The position numbers and the translations under genes were made by a program. Source: an uncultured Alphaproteobacteria bacterium (GTDB lineage: Bacteria > Pseudomonadota > Alphaproteobacteria > Rhodospirillales > Rhodospirillaceae). Taken from it: 64,000 nucleotides of DNA. Below the pieces are notes generated by a model. It worked only from the letters and a program-made list of their open reading frames with translations, ran no database searches and was not told the DNA's origin. Positions 15,341 to 24,120 of this stretch are shown in pieces. Every line of letters starts with the position of its first letter. The first letter of the stretch is position 1. The stretch lies in contig LT599022.1 in the NCBI GenBank assembly GCA_900079695.1, forward strand, positions 3,703,892 to 3,767,891, written 5' to 3'.

Positions 15341-16554
15341 GACGTCCTCGCGCGGATGTCGTCGAGCGCGGCGGCGAGATAGGGCCGGAACGCGTCCGGA
15401 TGTTCGATCATCGGGAAATGGCCGAGCCCGGGCATTTCGGTGAAGGTGGCGTGGCCGATCGCGGCGGCGAGGGTGCGGCTGCTTGCGGGCGGGGCGGAAT
15501 AGTCGTAGGCGCCGGTGAGAAGGTGGATCGGCGTCGCGTTTTCGGCGAGGCGGGGCGCGATCGCCGCGCCGTCGAACTCTTCCGAATAGAACCACAGGTC
15601 GCCGAGATAGACGCCGAAGCCCGCCTGGGAATAGATCCAGCAGGCTTCGTCGCGGAAGCTCTGCGGGCCGAGCGGCCCGAGCAGGGCGCGGACGTAGGCG
15701 GCGTTGTGGAGTTGCGGGTTGACGCGCGCGTCGGCGAGCAGCGGCGTGCGGCGGCCGGGGGCGCGCCACGGCGCCTCGAACGCCGCGACGCCGCGCACCA
15801 GGTCGGGGCGTTCGGCGGCGAGCGTCAGCGCCATCGCCGCGCCCATCGAGCACCCCGCCACCACCGCCGGTTCGCCGACCGCCTGTTCGAGGTAGGCGAC
15901 GCACCAGTCGCGATAGTCGGCGAGCGACAGCCGGTATTCCGCGCCCTCGCTCCACCCCGGCGTCGCGCCCGAGCGGCCGTGCCCCGGCAGATCGAACGCA
16001 TGCATCCGCCACGCCGCGCCGAGGCCGAGGTCGGCGAGCTGGTGGAGGAACTGGCGGCCGTCGCCGCCCGCGGTGTGGAGGAACAGCAGCGGCGGCCCTT
16101 CGCCCGCCACCAAGGTGGAGAGCCATCGCCGCCCGCCCGGACCGGCGATCTCGACGAACCGGCCCTCGACCCGGGCGTAGTCGCGCGCCGCGGGCGGAGC
16201 GGGGAGGGGCTCGGCGGCGGGCCGCGCGAGTTCGATCATCCGTTCGAGCACCGCGAGCGCCACCGCCACCGCGTCCGCCGCGCCGATCACGGTGAATGCC
16301 GGGTTGAGCCGCAGGATCGCGCCGAAGCTCTGCCATCCGGGTGCGGGTGCGGCCTCGGCGAACAATCGCTCCCAGGCGGCGGGCGCGGCGGCGATCGTCA
16401 CCTCGCCGCAGGGCTCGCCGTCGCCGAGCCGCAGCCGGACCGGCGGCTCCCCCACGCAGGAGACGCCGATCGCCGCCGACAGCCCGGCCGCGGCGCGGCG
16501 CAGCACCGCGTCGGCGGCGCAGCGGGCGATCCAGGCTTCGAGGGCGGCGCGCAT
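15337..16554 (-). CDS. Alpha/beta hydrolase with an extra N-terminal domain
   Basis: A 405-aa protein. Residues 1-130 form an Ala-rich domain of uncertain type (CVGEPPVRLRLGDGEPCGEV), possibly sterol-carrier-like. Residues 135-405 are an alpha/beta hydrolase: oxyanion region LFLHTAGGDGRQF, nucleophile elbow AGCSMGAAMAL, acid in LLTGAYDYS and catalytic His in PGLGHFPMIEHP. The substrate is probably a small ester, lactone or C-C-cleaved product, which is inference. The start at 16554 shares one base with the upstream dehydrogenase stop. Confidence 0.85.
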   Translation of the reverse strand: MRAALEAWIARCAADAVLRRAAAGLSAAIGVSCVGEPPVRLRLGDGEPCGEVTIAAAPAAWERLFAEAAPAPGWQSFGAILRLNPAFTVIGAADAVAVALAVLERMIELARPAAEPLPAPPAARDYARVEGRFVEIAGPGGRRWLSTLVAGEGPPLLFLHTAGGDGRQFLHQLADLGLGAAWRMHAFDLPGHGRSGATPGWSEGAEYRLSLADYRDWCVAYLEQAVGEPAVVAGCSMGAAMALTLAAERPDLVRGVAAFEAPWRAPGRRTPLLADARVNPQLHNAAYVRALLGPLGPQSFRDEACWIYSQAGFGVYLGDLWFYSEEFDGAAIAPRLAENATPIHLLTGAYDYSAPPASSRTLAAAIGHATFTEMPGLGHFPMIEHPDAFRPYLAAALDDIRARTS

Positions 16555-17444
16555 CAGTCCTCCCGGTCGGCGGCTTCGAGGTAGCGGTAGATCGCGGTGT
16601 GGTCCTGCCCCGGCCCGAGCGCGGCCTCGGCGGCGGACCACAGCCGCACCGTGTGGGCGAGCTGCGGCGCGGCGACGCCGAGGTCCTCGGCGAGGCGTGC
16701 GGCGGCGCGCAGGTCCTTGGCCATCAGGTCGAGGGCGAAGCCGGAGGCGAAACTGCCGGAGAGGACGAACTGGGCGATCTTGTTCTCGGTGGCGTTGTTG
16801 CGGCCGGTGGAGGCGTTGAGCACCCGCACCACGGTCTCGCCGTCGAGGCCGAATTTCCGCCCCACTAGCACCGCCTCGGCGGCGGCGGCGAGACCGGCGG
16901 CGGAGACGTAGTTGTTGAGCGCCTTGACCGCGTGGCCGGAGCCGAGGATGCCGGTTTCGATCACCGTGCCGAGGGGCGCGAGCACCGCCGCCGCTCGCGT
17001 CGTGGCATGGGGTTCGCCGCCCAGCATGATCGCGAGGGTGCCCGCGATCGCGCGCTTCACCCCGCCCGAGACCGGCGCGTCGACGAAATCGATCCCGAGC
17101 GCGGCGAGGTCGCGCCCGAGCGCCTGGGTGCCGACCGGATACGACGAACTGCTGTCGATCGCCAGCGCGCCGGGGGCGAGGTGGCGGGCGATGCCGTCGG
17201 CGCCGAGCAGCGCCTCGCGCACGATCTCGCCGTTCGGCAGCATCGCGATCACCACGTCGCTCGCCTCCGCGAGCGCCCGCGGCGACTCCGCCGCCCGCGC
17301 GCCGATGCCGCGCGCGTGGCGCTCCGCCGCCCGCGCGTCGAGATCGAAAAGGGCGAGGGGGAAGCCCGCCTGCGCGAGCAGGGCGGTCATCGGCCGACCC
17401 ATGTTGCCGATGCCGACGAACCCGACGCGCGGCCGCTCAGTCAT
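16554..17444 (-). CDS. NAD(P)-dependent oxidoreductase, 3-hydroxyisobutyrate dehydrogenase family
   Basis: A 296-aa beta-hydroxyacid dehydrogenase. The N-terminal Rossmann motif is VGFVGIGNMGRPM, the substrate-binding signature FVDAPVSGGVKRAIAGTLA and the catalytic lysine region VKALNNYVSAAGLAAAAEAV. The C-terminal helical domain mediates dimerisation. The family oxidises 3-hydroxyisobutyrate, tartronate semialdehyde, sulfolactaldehyde or related 3-hydroxyacids. The substrate cannot be fixed from sequence. It overlaps the upstream CMD-family gene by 8 bp. Confidence 0.9.
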   Translation of the reverse strand: MTERPRVGFVGIGNMGRPMTALLAQAGFPLALFDLDARAAERHARGIGARAAESPRALAEASDVVIAMLPNGEIVREALLGADGIARHLAPGALAIDSSSSYPVGTQALGRDLAALGIDFVDAPVSGGVKRAIAGTLAIMLGGEPHATTRAAAVLAPLGTVIETGILGSGHAVKALNNYVSAAGLAAAAEAVLVGRKFGLDGETVVRVLNASTGRNNATENKIAQFVLSGSFASGFALDLMAKDLRAAARLAEDLGVAAPQLAHTVRLWSAAEAALGPGQDHTAIYRYLEAADRED

Positions 17445-17817
17445 CGCCGCGCTCCTTCAGCACCTCCCCGGCGATGCGGAAACCGTCGATCGCGGCGGGA
17501 ACGCCGCAGTAGATCGCCACCTGCAGCAGAACTTCGGAGATTTCCGCCGGCGTGACGCCGTTGTTGAGCGCGCCGCCGACGTGGAGACGGAGCTCGTGCG
17601 GGCGGTTGAGCGCCGAGATCATTGCGAGGTTGATCAGCGAACGGGTCCTGCGGTCGAGTCCCTCGCGGCCCCAGACGTGGCCCCAGCAGTAGGTGGTGGT
17701 GAGCTCCTGCATCGGCCGGTTGAAGTCGGTGGCGTTGGCGATCGCGGCGTCGACGTAGTCCGCGCCCAGCACGTCGCGGCGGATTTTCAGGCCCTTCTCG
17801 TAAAGATCGCGGTCCAT
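17437..17817 (-). CDS. Carboxymuconolactone decarboxylase family protein
   Basis: A 126-aa protein starting MDRDLYEKGLKIRRDVLGAD. The pattern of PcaC-like proteins is clear: YCWGHVWGREGLDRRTRSLI, INLAMISALNRPHELRLHV, then GVTPAEISEVLLQVAIYCGV. There is no AhpD CxxC, so a peroxiredoxin-reductase role is unlikely. It may decarboxylate or isomerise an intermediate of the pathway encoded here. It starts 5 bp after the regulator stop. Confidence 0.88.
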   Translation of the reverse strand: MDRDLYEKGLKIRRDVLGADYVDAAIANATDFNRPMQELTTTYCWGHVWGREGLDRRTRSLINLAMISALNRPHELRLHVGGALNNGVTPAEISEVLLQVAIYCGVPAAIDGFRIAGEVLKERGDD

Positions 17818-17822
17818 CGGCG

Positions 17823-18503
17823 TTACTCCGGGTTGGTCTGCGGTTGGGAGGCGAAACTGCGGGCGACGACCTCGGCGGCGCGGGCGACGTGGCGCGCGCA
17901 CAGGTGGCCCGCCTCGTCGGGATCGCGCGCCTCGATCGCGGCGACGATCTCGGCGAGCTCCTTCAGGGTGTCGGGCAGCCGCCCGGGATGGCTGAGCGAG
18001 TACCGGCGCAGCAGGGTGATGCGATTGTTGAGCTGGGTCAGCATCTTGCCGACGACACGGTTGCCGCAGCCTTCGAGCAGGATGTCGTAGAAGCCGTTCT
18101 TGGCGGCCAGGATGTTGGCGGCGGCGTCGGGGGTGTGGAGATAGTTGAGGTGCAGCCGCAGGCGGCGCACCAGCGCATCCGGCGCGTGGCGGGCGAAGCC
18201 CTCGGCGGCGAGCGCTTCGAGCGCGCCGCGCACCTGATAGATCTCGCGCGCCTCGGCCTCGGTGATGCGCGCCACCGATGGCCCCTTGTGCGGCACCGTG
18301 ACGATCAGCCCCTCGGCCTGGAGGTGTTGCAGCGCCTCGCGCAACAGGGTGCGGCTGATGCCGAGGCGGTCGCAGAGTTCGCGCTCGACCAGCTTCTCGC
18401 CGGGTTCGAAGTCGCCGTAGAGAATCGCCTCGCGCAGGCGGTCGGTCACCTGCTGGCGGAGGGAGGAGGCCTCCCGGGGGATGTGAAGGTCGAGCGTGGT
18501 CAT
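17823..18503 (-). CDS. GntR-family transcriptional regulator, FCD subfamily
   Basis: A 226-aa protein from MTTLDLHIPR (an in-frame ATG also exists at 18518). The winged helix spans residues 15-75 with REAILYGDFEPGEKLVEREL and ISRTLLREALQHLQAEGLI. The FCD effector domain (about 85-210) has the metal/ligand His pattern (FYDILLEGCGN; RRYSLSHPGR; HLCARH). It should sense a pathway carboxylate and control both its own operon and the divergent Liv transporter through the two operator copies in between. Confidence 0.92.
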   Translation of the reverse strand: MTTLDLHIPREASSLRQQVTDRLREAILYGDFEPGEKLVERELCDRLGISRTLLREALQHLQAEGLIVTVPHKGPSVARITEAEAREIYQVRGALEALAAEGFARHAPDALVRRLRLHLNYLHTPDAAANILAAKNGFYDILLEGCGNRVVGKMLTQLNNRITLLRRYSLSHPGRLPDTLKELAEIVAAIEARDPDEAGHLCARHVARAAEVVARSFASQPQTNPE

Positions 18504-18518
18504 GCCATTTTCTCGCAT

Positions 18519-18531
18519 ATTGTCGTACAAT
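18519..18531. promoter_or_regulatory. FCD-type operator, copy 1
   Basis: ATTGTCGTACAAT fits the FadR/FCD consensus TNGT-NNN-ACNA and lies 16 bp upstream of the regulator start. The exact reverse complement recurs at 18673-18685. Confidence 0.7.
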
Positions 18532-18633
18532 CTGTCAAATGCCTTGATGTGACGGGGGTGTCGCAACGCCCATAATGCCATCAAAGGGCGCAACAAATCC
18601 AAGAAAATTCAGGAAAATACGGGCCCGTGAGAG

Positions 18634-18646
18634 TGCCTTGAAGGCA
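18634..18646. promoter_or_regulatory. Short palindrome in the divergent region
   Basis: TGCCTT-G-AAGGCA is a perfect 6-bp inverted repeat between the two FCD operators, in the leader or promoter zone of the Liv operon. Role unknown. Confidence 0.25.
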
Positions 18647-18672
18647 AGTCGGCAATATGGGTGAAGGAATAA

Positions 18673-18685
18673 ATTGTACGACAAT
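18673..18685. promoter_or_regulatory. FCD-type operator, copy 2
   Basis: ATTGTACGACAAT is the exact reverse complement of copy 1, centred about 154 bp away and about 80 bp upstream of the Liv binding-protein start. A further partial half-site (ATCGTGCAAT) follows directly. Binding at both copies could loop the region. Confidence 0.7.
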
Positions 18686-18758
18686 CGTGCAATCATCATT
18701 GACTCGCGCCGCCTCCCGTGGGCATGGTGATCGGAAAACCGCCATTCGGGAGGTTCTC

Positions 18759-19997
18759 ATGGCACACGATGCGAGTAACTATCGTTCCAGGAGTTTGCGT
18801 CTCGGGCGGCGCACGCTGCTCGCCGCGGGCGGCGCGGCGCTCGCGATGCCCTACGTCTCGCGCGCCGGATTCGCCGCCGACGCGATCAACGTCGGCGTGG
18901 TGCAGCCGCTCTCGGGGGCGAACGCCCAGTTCGGCATCAATTCCCGCAACGCCATCGAACTGGTCGCCGAGGAGATCAACGCCGCCGGCGGGATCAAGGC
19001 GATGGGCGGCGCGAAGATCAACCTGATCGTCGCCGACGCCACTTCGACCCCCACCACCGCCGCGACCGTGGCGCAGCGGATGATTTCGCAGAACAACGTC
19101 GTCGCGGTGCTGGGGGCGTTCGCGTCGTCGCTGTCGCTGGCGATTTCCGAAGTCACCGAGCGCCGCGGCATTCCGCTGCTGACGATGTCGTTCACCGATC
19201 AGCTCACCGAGCGCGGCTTCAAGAACGTCTTCCAGATCGTCTCCAAGGGCTCGGCGCTCGGCCGCGCCCAGGTGGAGGATTCGATCGCGCTCGCCAGGCA
19301 GTCGGGCGAGGAGGTGCGGAAGATCGCGATCCTCTACGAGGACACCGCCTACGGCACTTCCCAGGCCGAGGGCCTGCGCGCCGCGGCGAAGGCCGCGAAC
19401 ATCGAGATCGCCGTCGACGAGGGCTATCCCCACGGCATCACCGACGTCACGCCGCTGGTCAACAAGCTGCGCACCTCGGGGGCGCAACTGGTGTTCCCGG
19501 TCTCCTACCTCAACGATTCGATCCTGATCGTGCGGACGATGCGCCAGCAGGGGGTGACGATTCCCACCGTCGGCGGCGCGGCGGGCTACGTCATCCCCGA
19601 TTTCGTTCAGGCCCTCGGCGATCTCGCCGACGGCGTGCTCTCGATCGCGCCCGCCAACTACGACCAGGCGCCGGAGTATACCGGGCGCTTCCGCAAGCGG
19701 TTCGGCTATTTCATGGTGCACGAGGCGATCGAGCACGCGGCGCTGATGGGGTGTCTCGCGGGCGCTCTCGAACGGGCGAAGTCGAGGGACCCCGCGGCGG
19801 TGCGCGAGGCGCTGCTCGCCCACACCTTCGATACCGGCTGGGCGACGGTGATGACCGGCGGCGCGGTGAAGTTCGACGCCACCGGTCACAACGTCAACGC
19901 CTTCCCGGTGATGGTGCAGTGGCAGAACCGCGAGCTGGCGACGGTGTTCCCGAAAAAGGTCGCCAAGGCCGAGGCGCTTTGGCCGAAGCGCGGCTAG
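18759..19997 (+). CDS. Branched-chain-amino-acid-type ABC transporter, substrate-binding protein
   Basis: A 412-aa protein starting MAHDASNYRS; GGGAGG lies 7 nt upstream, which favours this start over 18657. The signal is of Tat type (SLRLGRRTLLAAGGAALAMP), with cleavage near AGFAAD. The mature part is a Peripla_BP_6 / LivK-type receptor: INVGVVQPLSGANAQFG, VVAVLGAFASSLSLA, KIAILYEDTAYGTSQAEG. Ligands may be branched-chain amino acids, amides or aromatic acids. First gene of livKHMGF. Confidence 0.9.
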   Translation: MAHDASNYRSRSLRLGRRTLLAAGGAALAMPYVSRAGFAADAINVGVVQPLSGANAQFGINSRNAIELVAEEINAAGGIKAMGGAKINLIVADATSTPTTAATVAQRMISQNNVVAVLGAFASSLSLAISEVTERRGIPLLTMSFTDQLTERGFKNVFQIVSKGSALGRAQVEDSIALARQSGEEVRKIAILYEDTAYGTSQAEGLRAAAKAANIEIAVDEGYPHGITDVTPLVNKLRTSGAQLVFPVSYLNDSILIVRTMRQQGVTIPTVGGAAGYVIPDFVQALGDLADGVLSIAPANYDQAPEYTGRFRKRFGYFMVHEAIEHAALMGCLAGALERAKSRDPAAVREALLAHTFDTGWATVMTGGAVKFDATGHNVNAFPVMVQWQNRELATVFPKKVAKAEALWPKRG

Positions 19998-20010
19998 CGG
20001 GGCGGGGCGG

Positions 20011-20877
20011 ATGATCCAATGGCTCCAGGCGCTGGTGGACGGCATACTCGTCGGCGGCGTCTACGCGATCGTGTCGAGCGGACTGTCGCTGGTGTTCGGG
20101 ATCATGGGCGTGGTCAACTTCGCCCATGCCGAATTCCTGATGGTGGGGATGTTCGTGGCGTGGTTCGCCTGGGCGTGGCTCGGCATCGACCCGCTGCTCG
20201 GCTCGCTGATCGCGCTGGTGGTGGTGTTCGCGCTCGGCGCGGGGATCCAGCGCGTCCTCATCCGCCCGATCCTCAAGGCGCCGCAGGTGGCGCAGATCTT
20301 TCTCACCGTCGGCCTGCTGTTCTGCCTGGAGAACGGCGCGCTGCTGCTGTTCGGCGCCAACTACCGCTCGGTCGTCACCCCCTATCAGACCGAAAGCCTG
20401 CGCCTCGGGCCGATCATCGTCAGCCTGCCGTACCTGTTCGCGTTCCTGATGTCGGGGGTGTCGGGCGGGCTGCTGTGGGCGTTCCTGCGCTTCTCCCGCA
20501 CCGGCCGGGCGATGCGGGCCACCGCGCTCGACCCGATGGCGGCGAAGCTCGTCGGCATCGACACCGACCGCATGCACCAGATCGCCTTCGGTCTCGGCGT
20601 CGGGCTGACCGCCTTCGGCGGCGCGGTGATCCTGCCGTATCTCACCGTCTATCCGGCGGTGGGGGCGCAGTACGTGGTGCTGATGTTCACCGTCGTCGTG
20701 CTCGGCGGCCTCGGCTCGGTCGCCGGAGCGGCGGCGGGCGGCGTCGCGGTCGGGGTGATCCAGGCGCTGTCGGCGCTGGTGTTCCCGGTGCAGCTTCAGA
20801 ACCTCGTGCTGTTCCTGGTGTTCATCGCGGTGCTGGCGTTGCGGCCCCAGGGGCTGCTGAAAGGAGCGAGTGCATGA
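20011..20877 (+). CDS. livH: Liv-type ABC transporter permease 1
   Basis: A 288-aa LivH-family permease with about eight membrane segments. Conserved features are GVYAIVSSGLSLVFGIMGVV, NFAHAEFLMVG and FSRTGRAMRATALDPMAAKLVGID (the EAA-like coupling loop), and a terminal VLALRPQGLLKG. It forms the translocation pathway with LivM. It starts 13 bp after the binding-protein stop and overlaps livM by 4 bp. Confidence 0.93.
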   Translation: MIQWLQALVDGILVGGVYAIVSSGLSLVFGIMGVVNFAHAEFLMVGMFVAWFAWAWLGIDPLLGSLIALVVVFALGAGIQRVLIRPILKAPQVAQIFLTVGLLFCLENGALLLFGANYRSVVTPYQTESLRLGPIIVSLPYLFAFLMSGVSGGLLWAFLRFSRTGRAMRATALDPMAAKLVGIDTDRMHQIAFGLGVGLTAFGGAVILPYLTVYPAVGAQYVVLMFTVVVLGGLGSVAGAAAGGVAVGVIQALSALVFPVQLQNLVLFLVFIAVLALRPQGLLKGASA

Positions 20878-21884
20878 GCGAGGCGCTTGCCCTCGGCCGC
20901 CGCGTCGCCGCCCGGCCCGGCCGCAGCGCCGCCCTCGGCTTCGCGCTCGCGGCGCTGGTGCTGGCGCCGCTCGGGCTCGACCCGCAGGGCTACGCGATCC
21001 GCGTGCTGACCCTGACGCTGCTGTTCGCGGCGATGGGGCAGGCGTGGAACATCGTCGGCGGCCTCGCCAACCAGATCTCCCTCGGCCATGCCGGGTTCTT
21101 CGGCATCGGCGCCTACGCCTCCACCATCCTGCTGCGCGATTTCGGCCTCTCGCCCTGGCTCGGGATGCTCTGCGGGATGGCGCTCGCGGCGGCGGCGGCG
21201 GCGCTGCTCGCGGTTCCCACCTTCCGCCTCAAGGGACACTATTTCGCGCTCGTCACCCTGGCGTTCGGCGAGGTGATGCGGGTGATCGCCAACGCCTGGT
21301 CGTCGGTCACCGGCGGGCCGGTCGGCCTGTCGGTGCCGTTCGCGCCCAACAGCCTGTGGATGTTCCAGTTCAACGCCGCGCGGCCGTACTACTACATCTG
21401 CCTCGCCGCGCTGGTACTCGTCACCCTGGCGTTCTGGCGGATCAAGTCGGGCGCGCTCGGCTACCGCCTGCGCGCGATCAAGGAGAACCCGGACGCCGCC
21501 GAGGTGATCGGCGTCGACACCTTCCGCGCCAAGCTCCAGGCCGGGCTCGCCTCGGCGGCGCTGACCGCCGGGCTCGGCACCGTCTACGCCCAGTTCAGCT
21601 ACTTCTTCGATCCCGACACGATCTTCGGCGTCGCGACGATCTCGGTGCGGATCGCGCTGATCGCGATCGTCGGCGGCGTCGGCCTGACCTTCGGCCCGAT
21701 CGTCGGCGCGTTCTTCATCATCCCGATCGAGGAACTCGCCAACGCCGCCCTCGCCGGGCGCGCCGCCGGGCTTTCGGCGTTCGTCTACGGCGCGGTGCTG
21801 ATCGCGGTGATCCTGCTCAAGCCCGAGGGATTGCTGGCGTTGTTCGCCGACCTCGCGCGGCGCTGGCGGGAGCGGCGGCGATGA
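20874..21884 (+). CDS. livM: Liv-type ABC transporter permease 2
   Basis: A 336-aa LivM-family permease starting [10 protein letters not shown]; the ATG overlaps the livH TGA. Family motifs are [47 protein letters not shown] and [20 protein letters not shown]. About ten membrane segments, and a basic C-terminus. The open frame upstream of 20874 is antiframe noise inside livH. Confidence 0.93.
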   Translation: MSEALALGRRVAARPGRSAALGFALAALVLAPLGLDPQGYAIRVLTLTLLFAAMGQAWNIVGGLANQISLGHAGFFGIGAYASTILLRDFGLSPWLGMLCGMALAAAAAALLAVPTFRLKGHYFALVTLAFGEVMRVIANAWSSVTGGPVGLSVPFAPNSLWMFQFNAARPYYYICLAALVLVTLAFWRIKSGALGYRLRAIKENPDAAEVIGVDTFRAKLQAGLASAALTAGLGTVYAQFSYFFDPDTIFGVATISVRIALIAIVGGVGLTFGPIVGAFFIIPIEELANAALAGRAAGLSAFVYGAVLIAVILLKPEGLLALFADLARRWRERRR

Positions 21885-22621
21885 CCGCCCCGATCCTCGC
21901 GGTGCGCGGCCTGACGCGGCGCTTCGGCGGCCTCACCGCGGTCAACGACGTGTCGTTCGATCTCGCGCCGGGCGAGGTTCTGGGGCTGATCGGCCCCAAC
22001 GGTGCGGGCAAGACCACGCTGTTCAACCTTCTCGTCGGCCTCCACAAGCCGACCGCCGGGTCGATCCGCCTGATGGCGGCGGAGATCGCCGGGCTCGCCC
22101 CCAACCGCGTCGCCCGCGCGGGGATGACCAAGACCTTCCAGAACGTCGCGCTGTTTCAGGAGAGCACTGTGCTCGACAACGTCCTCACCGGCGGCCTGCT
22201 GCACGACGGCGTGGCCGCGGCGCGGCTGCGGGCGGAGGCGATCCTCGACCGCGTCGGCCTTGCGGCGATCGCGCACAAACTCGCGGGGGATCTCAGCTTT
22301 CCCGAGCGGGCGCGGGTGGAAGTGGCGCGCGCGCTGTGCACCCGCCCGGCGATCCTGCTGCTCGACGAGGTGATGGCGGCGCTCACTCCGGTCGAGATGG
22401 AGGCGTTTCTGGCGCTGGTGCGATCGTTGCGCGCCGACGGCCTCACCCTGATCGTGGTCGAGCACCACATGCACGCGATCATGACCCTGTGCGACCGCAT
22501 CCTGGTGCTCAACTTCGGCGGCGTGATCGCCGAAGGCGCGCCGCACGCGGTCGCCCACGATCCGGCGGTGATCGAGGCCTATCTCGGCAAGGCGTATGCC
22601 GCGGGAGGCGCGCATGCTTGA
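21881..22621 (+). CDS. livG: Liv-type ABC transporter ATPase 1
   Basis: A 246-aa ABC ATPase: [11 protein letters not shown]; Walker [11 protein letters not shown]-loop FQNVALFQE; Walker [15 protein letters not shown]-loop VEHHMH. The signature motif is [15 protein letters not shown] instead of the usual LSxGQ/LSYGQ. I associate LSxP-type signatures with DEVMAGL-type Walker B in one LivG subgroup, so it is probably functional. It overlaps livM by 4 bp and livF by 8 bp. Confidence 0.9.
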   Translation: MTAPILAVRGLTRRFGGLTAVNDVSFDLAPGEVLGLIGPNGAGKTTLFNLLVGLHKPTAGSIRLMAAEIAGLAPNRVARAGMTKTFQNVALFQESTVLDNVLTGGLLHDGVAAARLRAEAILDRVGLAAIAHKLAGDLSFPERARVEVARALCTRPAILLLDEVMAALTPVEMEAFLALVRSLRADGLTLIVVEHHMHAIMTLCDRILVLNFGGVIAEGAPHAVAHDPAVIEAYLGKAYAAGGAHA

Positions 22622-23315
22622 GATCGGCGATCTTCATGCCGCCTACGACAAGGCCGAGGTGCTGCACGGCGTGTCGCTGACCGTCGGGGCGGGCGAATTC
22701 GTCTGCGTGATCGGCGCCAACACTGCGGGCAAGAGCACTCTGCTGCGGTGCATCTCGCGCCTGATTCCGTCGCGCGGACGGATCGTCTTCGACGGCGCCG
22801 ACCTCGCGCGCCTGCCCGCGCACCGCGTGCCCGGCCTCGGCATCGCCCACGTGCCCGAGGGGCGGCACGTGTTCGGCGGCATGTCGGTGGAGGACAACCT
22901 GCGCGCCGGGGGCTACGCGCTCGGCCGCCGCGCCGATCTCGAAGCGCCGCTGGCGCGGGTCTACGCGCTGTTTCCGCGCCTCGCCGAGCGCCGCACGCAA
23001 CTCGCCGGGACGCTCTCGGGCGGCGAGCAGCAGATGGTCGCGCTCGGCCGCGCGCTGATGCTGTCGCCGCGCCTGCTGGTGCTCGACGAGCCGAGCCACG
23101 GCCTCGCGCCGATCGTCGTCGAGGAACTGCACCGCAAGCTCGTCGAGATCCACAGGGCGGGCGTGTCGATTCTTCTGGTCGAGCAGAACGTCGCGGTCAG
23201 CCTTGCGGTGGCGGAGCGCGGCTACGTGCTGCAGTCGGGGCGGGTCGTGCTCGAAGGGCGCGCGGCGGAGCTTGCGGCCGACGACCGGGTGCGCGCGGCG
23301 TACCTCGGCATCTGA
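22614..23315 (+). CDS. livF: Liv-type ABC transporter ATPase 2
   Basis: A 233-aa LivF-type ATPase starting [20 protein letters not shown]. Walker A is GANTAGKST (Thr in place of the usual Gly), the signature LSGGEQQMVALGRALM and Walker B LLVLDEPSHGLAP. It pairs with LivG as a heterodimer. Last gene of the transporter operon; a regulatory inverted repeat follows within 20 bp. Confidence 0.93.
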   Translation: MLEIGDLHAAYDKAEVLHGVSLTVGAGEFVCVIGANTAGKSTLLRCISRLIPSRGRIVFDGADLARLPAHRVPGLGIAHVPEGRHVFGGMSVEDNLRAGGYALGRRADLEAPLARVYALFPRLAERRTQLAGTLSGGEQQMVALGRALMLSPRLLVLDEPSHGLAPIVVEELHRKLVEIHRAGVSILLVEQNVAVSLAVAERGYVLQSGRVVLEGRAAELAADDRVRAAYLGI

Positions 23316-23330
23316 GCCGCTTGACCGGAT

Positions 23331-23368
23331 TTTCGATACGGTTTAGATATATCGAAATCGTATCGAAA
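23331..23368. promoter_or_regulatory. Inverted repeat upstream of the PadR regulator
   Basis: TTTCGATACG (23331-23340) and CGTATCGAAA (23359-23368) are perfect inverted 10-mers around an 18-nt AT-rich spacer that contains another TATCGAAA. Dyads of this kind upstream of padR-type genes are commonly autoregulatory operators. A strong AGGAGG lies 12 nt after it, before the ATG. Confidence 0.65.
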
Positions 23369-23381
23369 AAAGGAGGAGCGC

Positions 23382-23933
23382 ATGTTCGGTCATCACCATG
23401 GCCGCCACGGCTCGCGGCACTGCGAGGAGCGCGGCGAACGGCGCGAACGCTTCGGCCATCGGCGCGGCGGCGGTTTCGGCCGCCTGTTCGCCCACGGCGA
23501 TCTGCACCTCGTCGTGCTGTACCTGATCTCCGAGCAGCCGCGCCACGGCTACGACCTGATCAAGGCGATTTCCGAGCGGGTCGGCGGCGCGTATTCGCCG
23601 AGCCCGGGGACGATCTATCCGGCCCTCGCGATGCTGTGGGAGCAGGGCTACGCCGAAGTTTCGCCGGGCGAGGGCGGCCGCAAGGTCTACGCCGCGACCG
23701 CGGACGGCCGCGCCTACCTCGACCAGAACCGCGACGCGGTCGAGACCCTGCTGGAGCGGATGGGCGAGGCGGGCCGGTGCGCCGCCGAACCCCCCGCGAT
23801 CCTGCGGGCGCGCGAGAACCTGCGCTTCGCTCTCGACCTGCGCCTGCGCGGCGGCGGGCTGTCCGACGACGCGGCGCGGGCGATCGCGGCGATTCTCGAT
23901 CGTGCCGCGGCCGAGATCGAAGGCGCGCGATGA
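23382..23933 (+). CDS. PadR-family regulator with His-rich N-terminus (YqjI-like)
   Basis: A 183-aa protein. Residues 1-40 are His/Arg/Gly-rich (MFGHHHGRHGSRHCEERGER) and could bind metal. Residues 41-115 are the PadR winged helix: LVVLYLISEQPRHGYDLIKA, YSPSPGTIYPALAMLWEQGY and GGRKVYAATADGRAYL. The helical C-terminus dimerises. A metal-binding extension on PadR resembles E. coli YqjI, a nickel-responsive autorepressor; the similarity is inferred from architecture. The dyad upstream fits autorepression. Confidence 0.85.
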   Translation: MFGHHHGRHGSRHCEERGERRERFGHRRGGGFGRLFAHGDLHLVVLYLISEQPRHGYDLIKAISERVGGAYSPSPGTIYPALAMLWEQGYAEVSPGEGGRKVYAATADGRAYLDQNRDAVETLLERMGEAGRCAAEPPAILRARENLRFALDLRLRGGGLSDDAARAIAAILDRAAAEIEGAR

Positions 23934-24091
23934 ACGGCCGCCAGATCCGGGCGCGGCTGCGCGAGCTCGCGGTCGAACGCCGTCTCGGCCGGTTGCGCGC
24001 CGCGCCGCCGGCCGAAACCTCCGGCGCGGCGGAAACGCCGTCCGCACCGGAACCGCCGAAACCCAAACCGGCCGCCGCCGACGGCGGATGA
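23930..24091 (+). CDS. 53-aa protein coupled to the PadR gene
   Basis: ATGA overlap with the padR-like stop suggests translational coupling. The N-terminal half is basic and helical (MNGRQIRARLRELAVERRLG), and the C-terminal half is Pro/Ala-rich and disordered (APEPPKPKPAAADGG). No family recognised. GC-rich composition makes chance ORFs common here, so confidence is moderate. Confidence 0.4.
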   Translation: MNGRQIRARLRELAVERRLGRLRAAPPAETSGAAETPSAPEPPKPKPAAADGG

Positions 24092-24120
24092 CCCGACGGC
24101 CGTCAGCGAAGGAGACCGCG

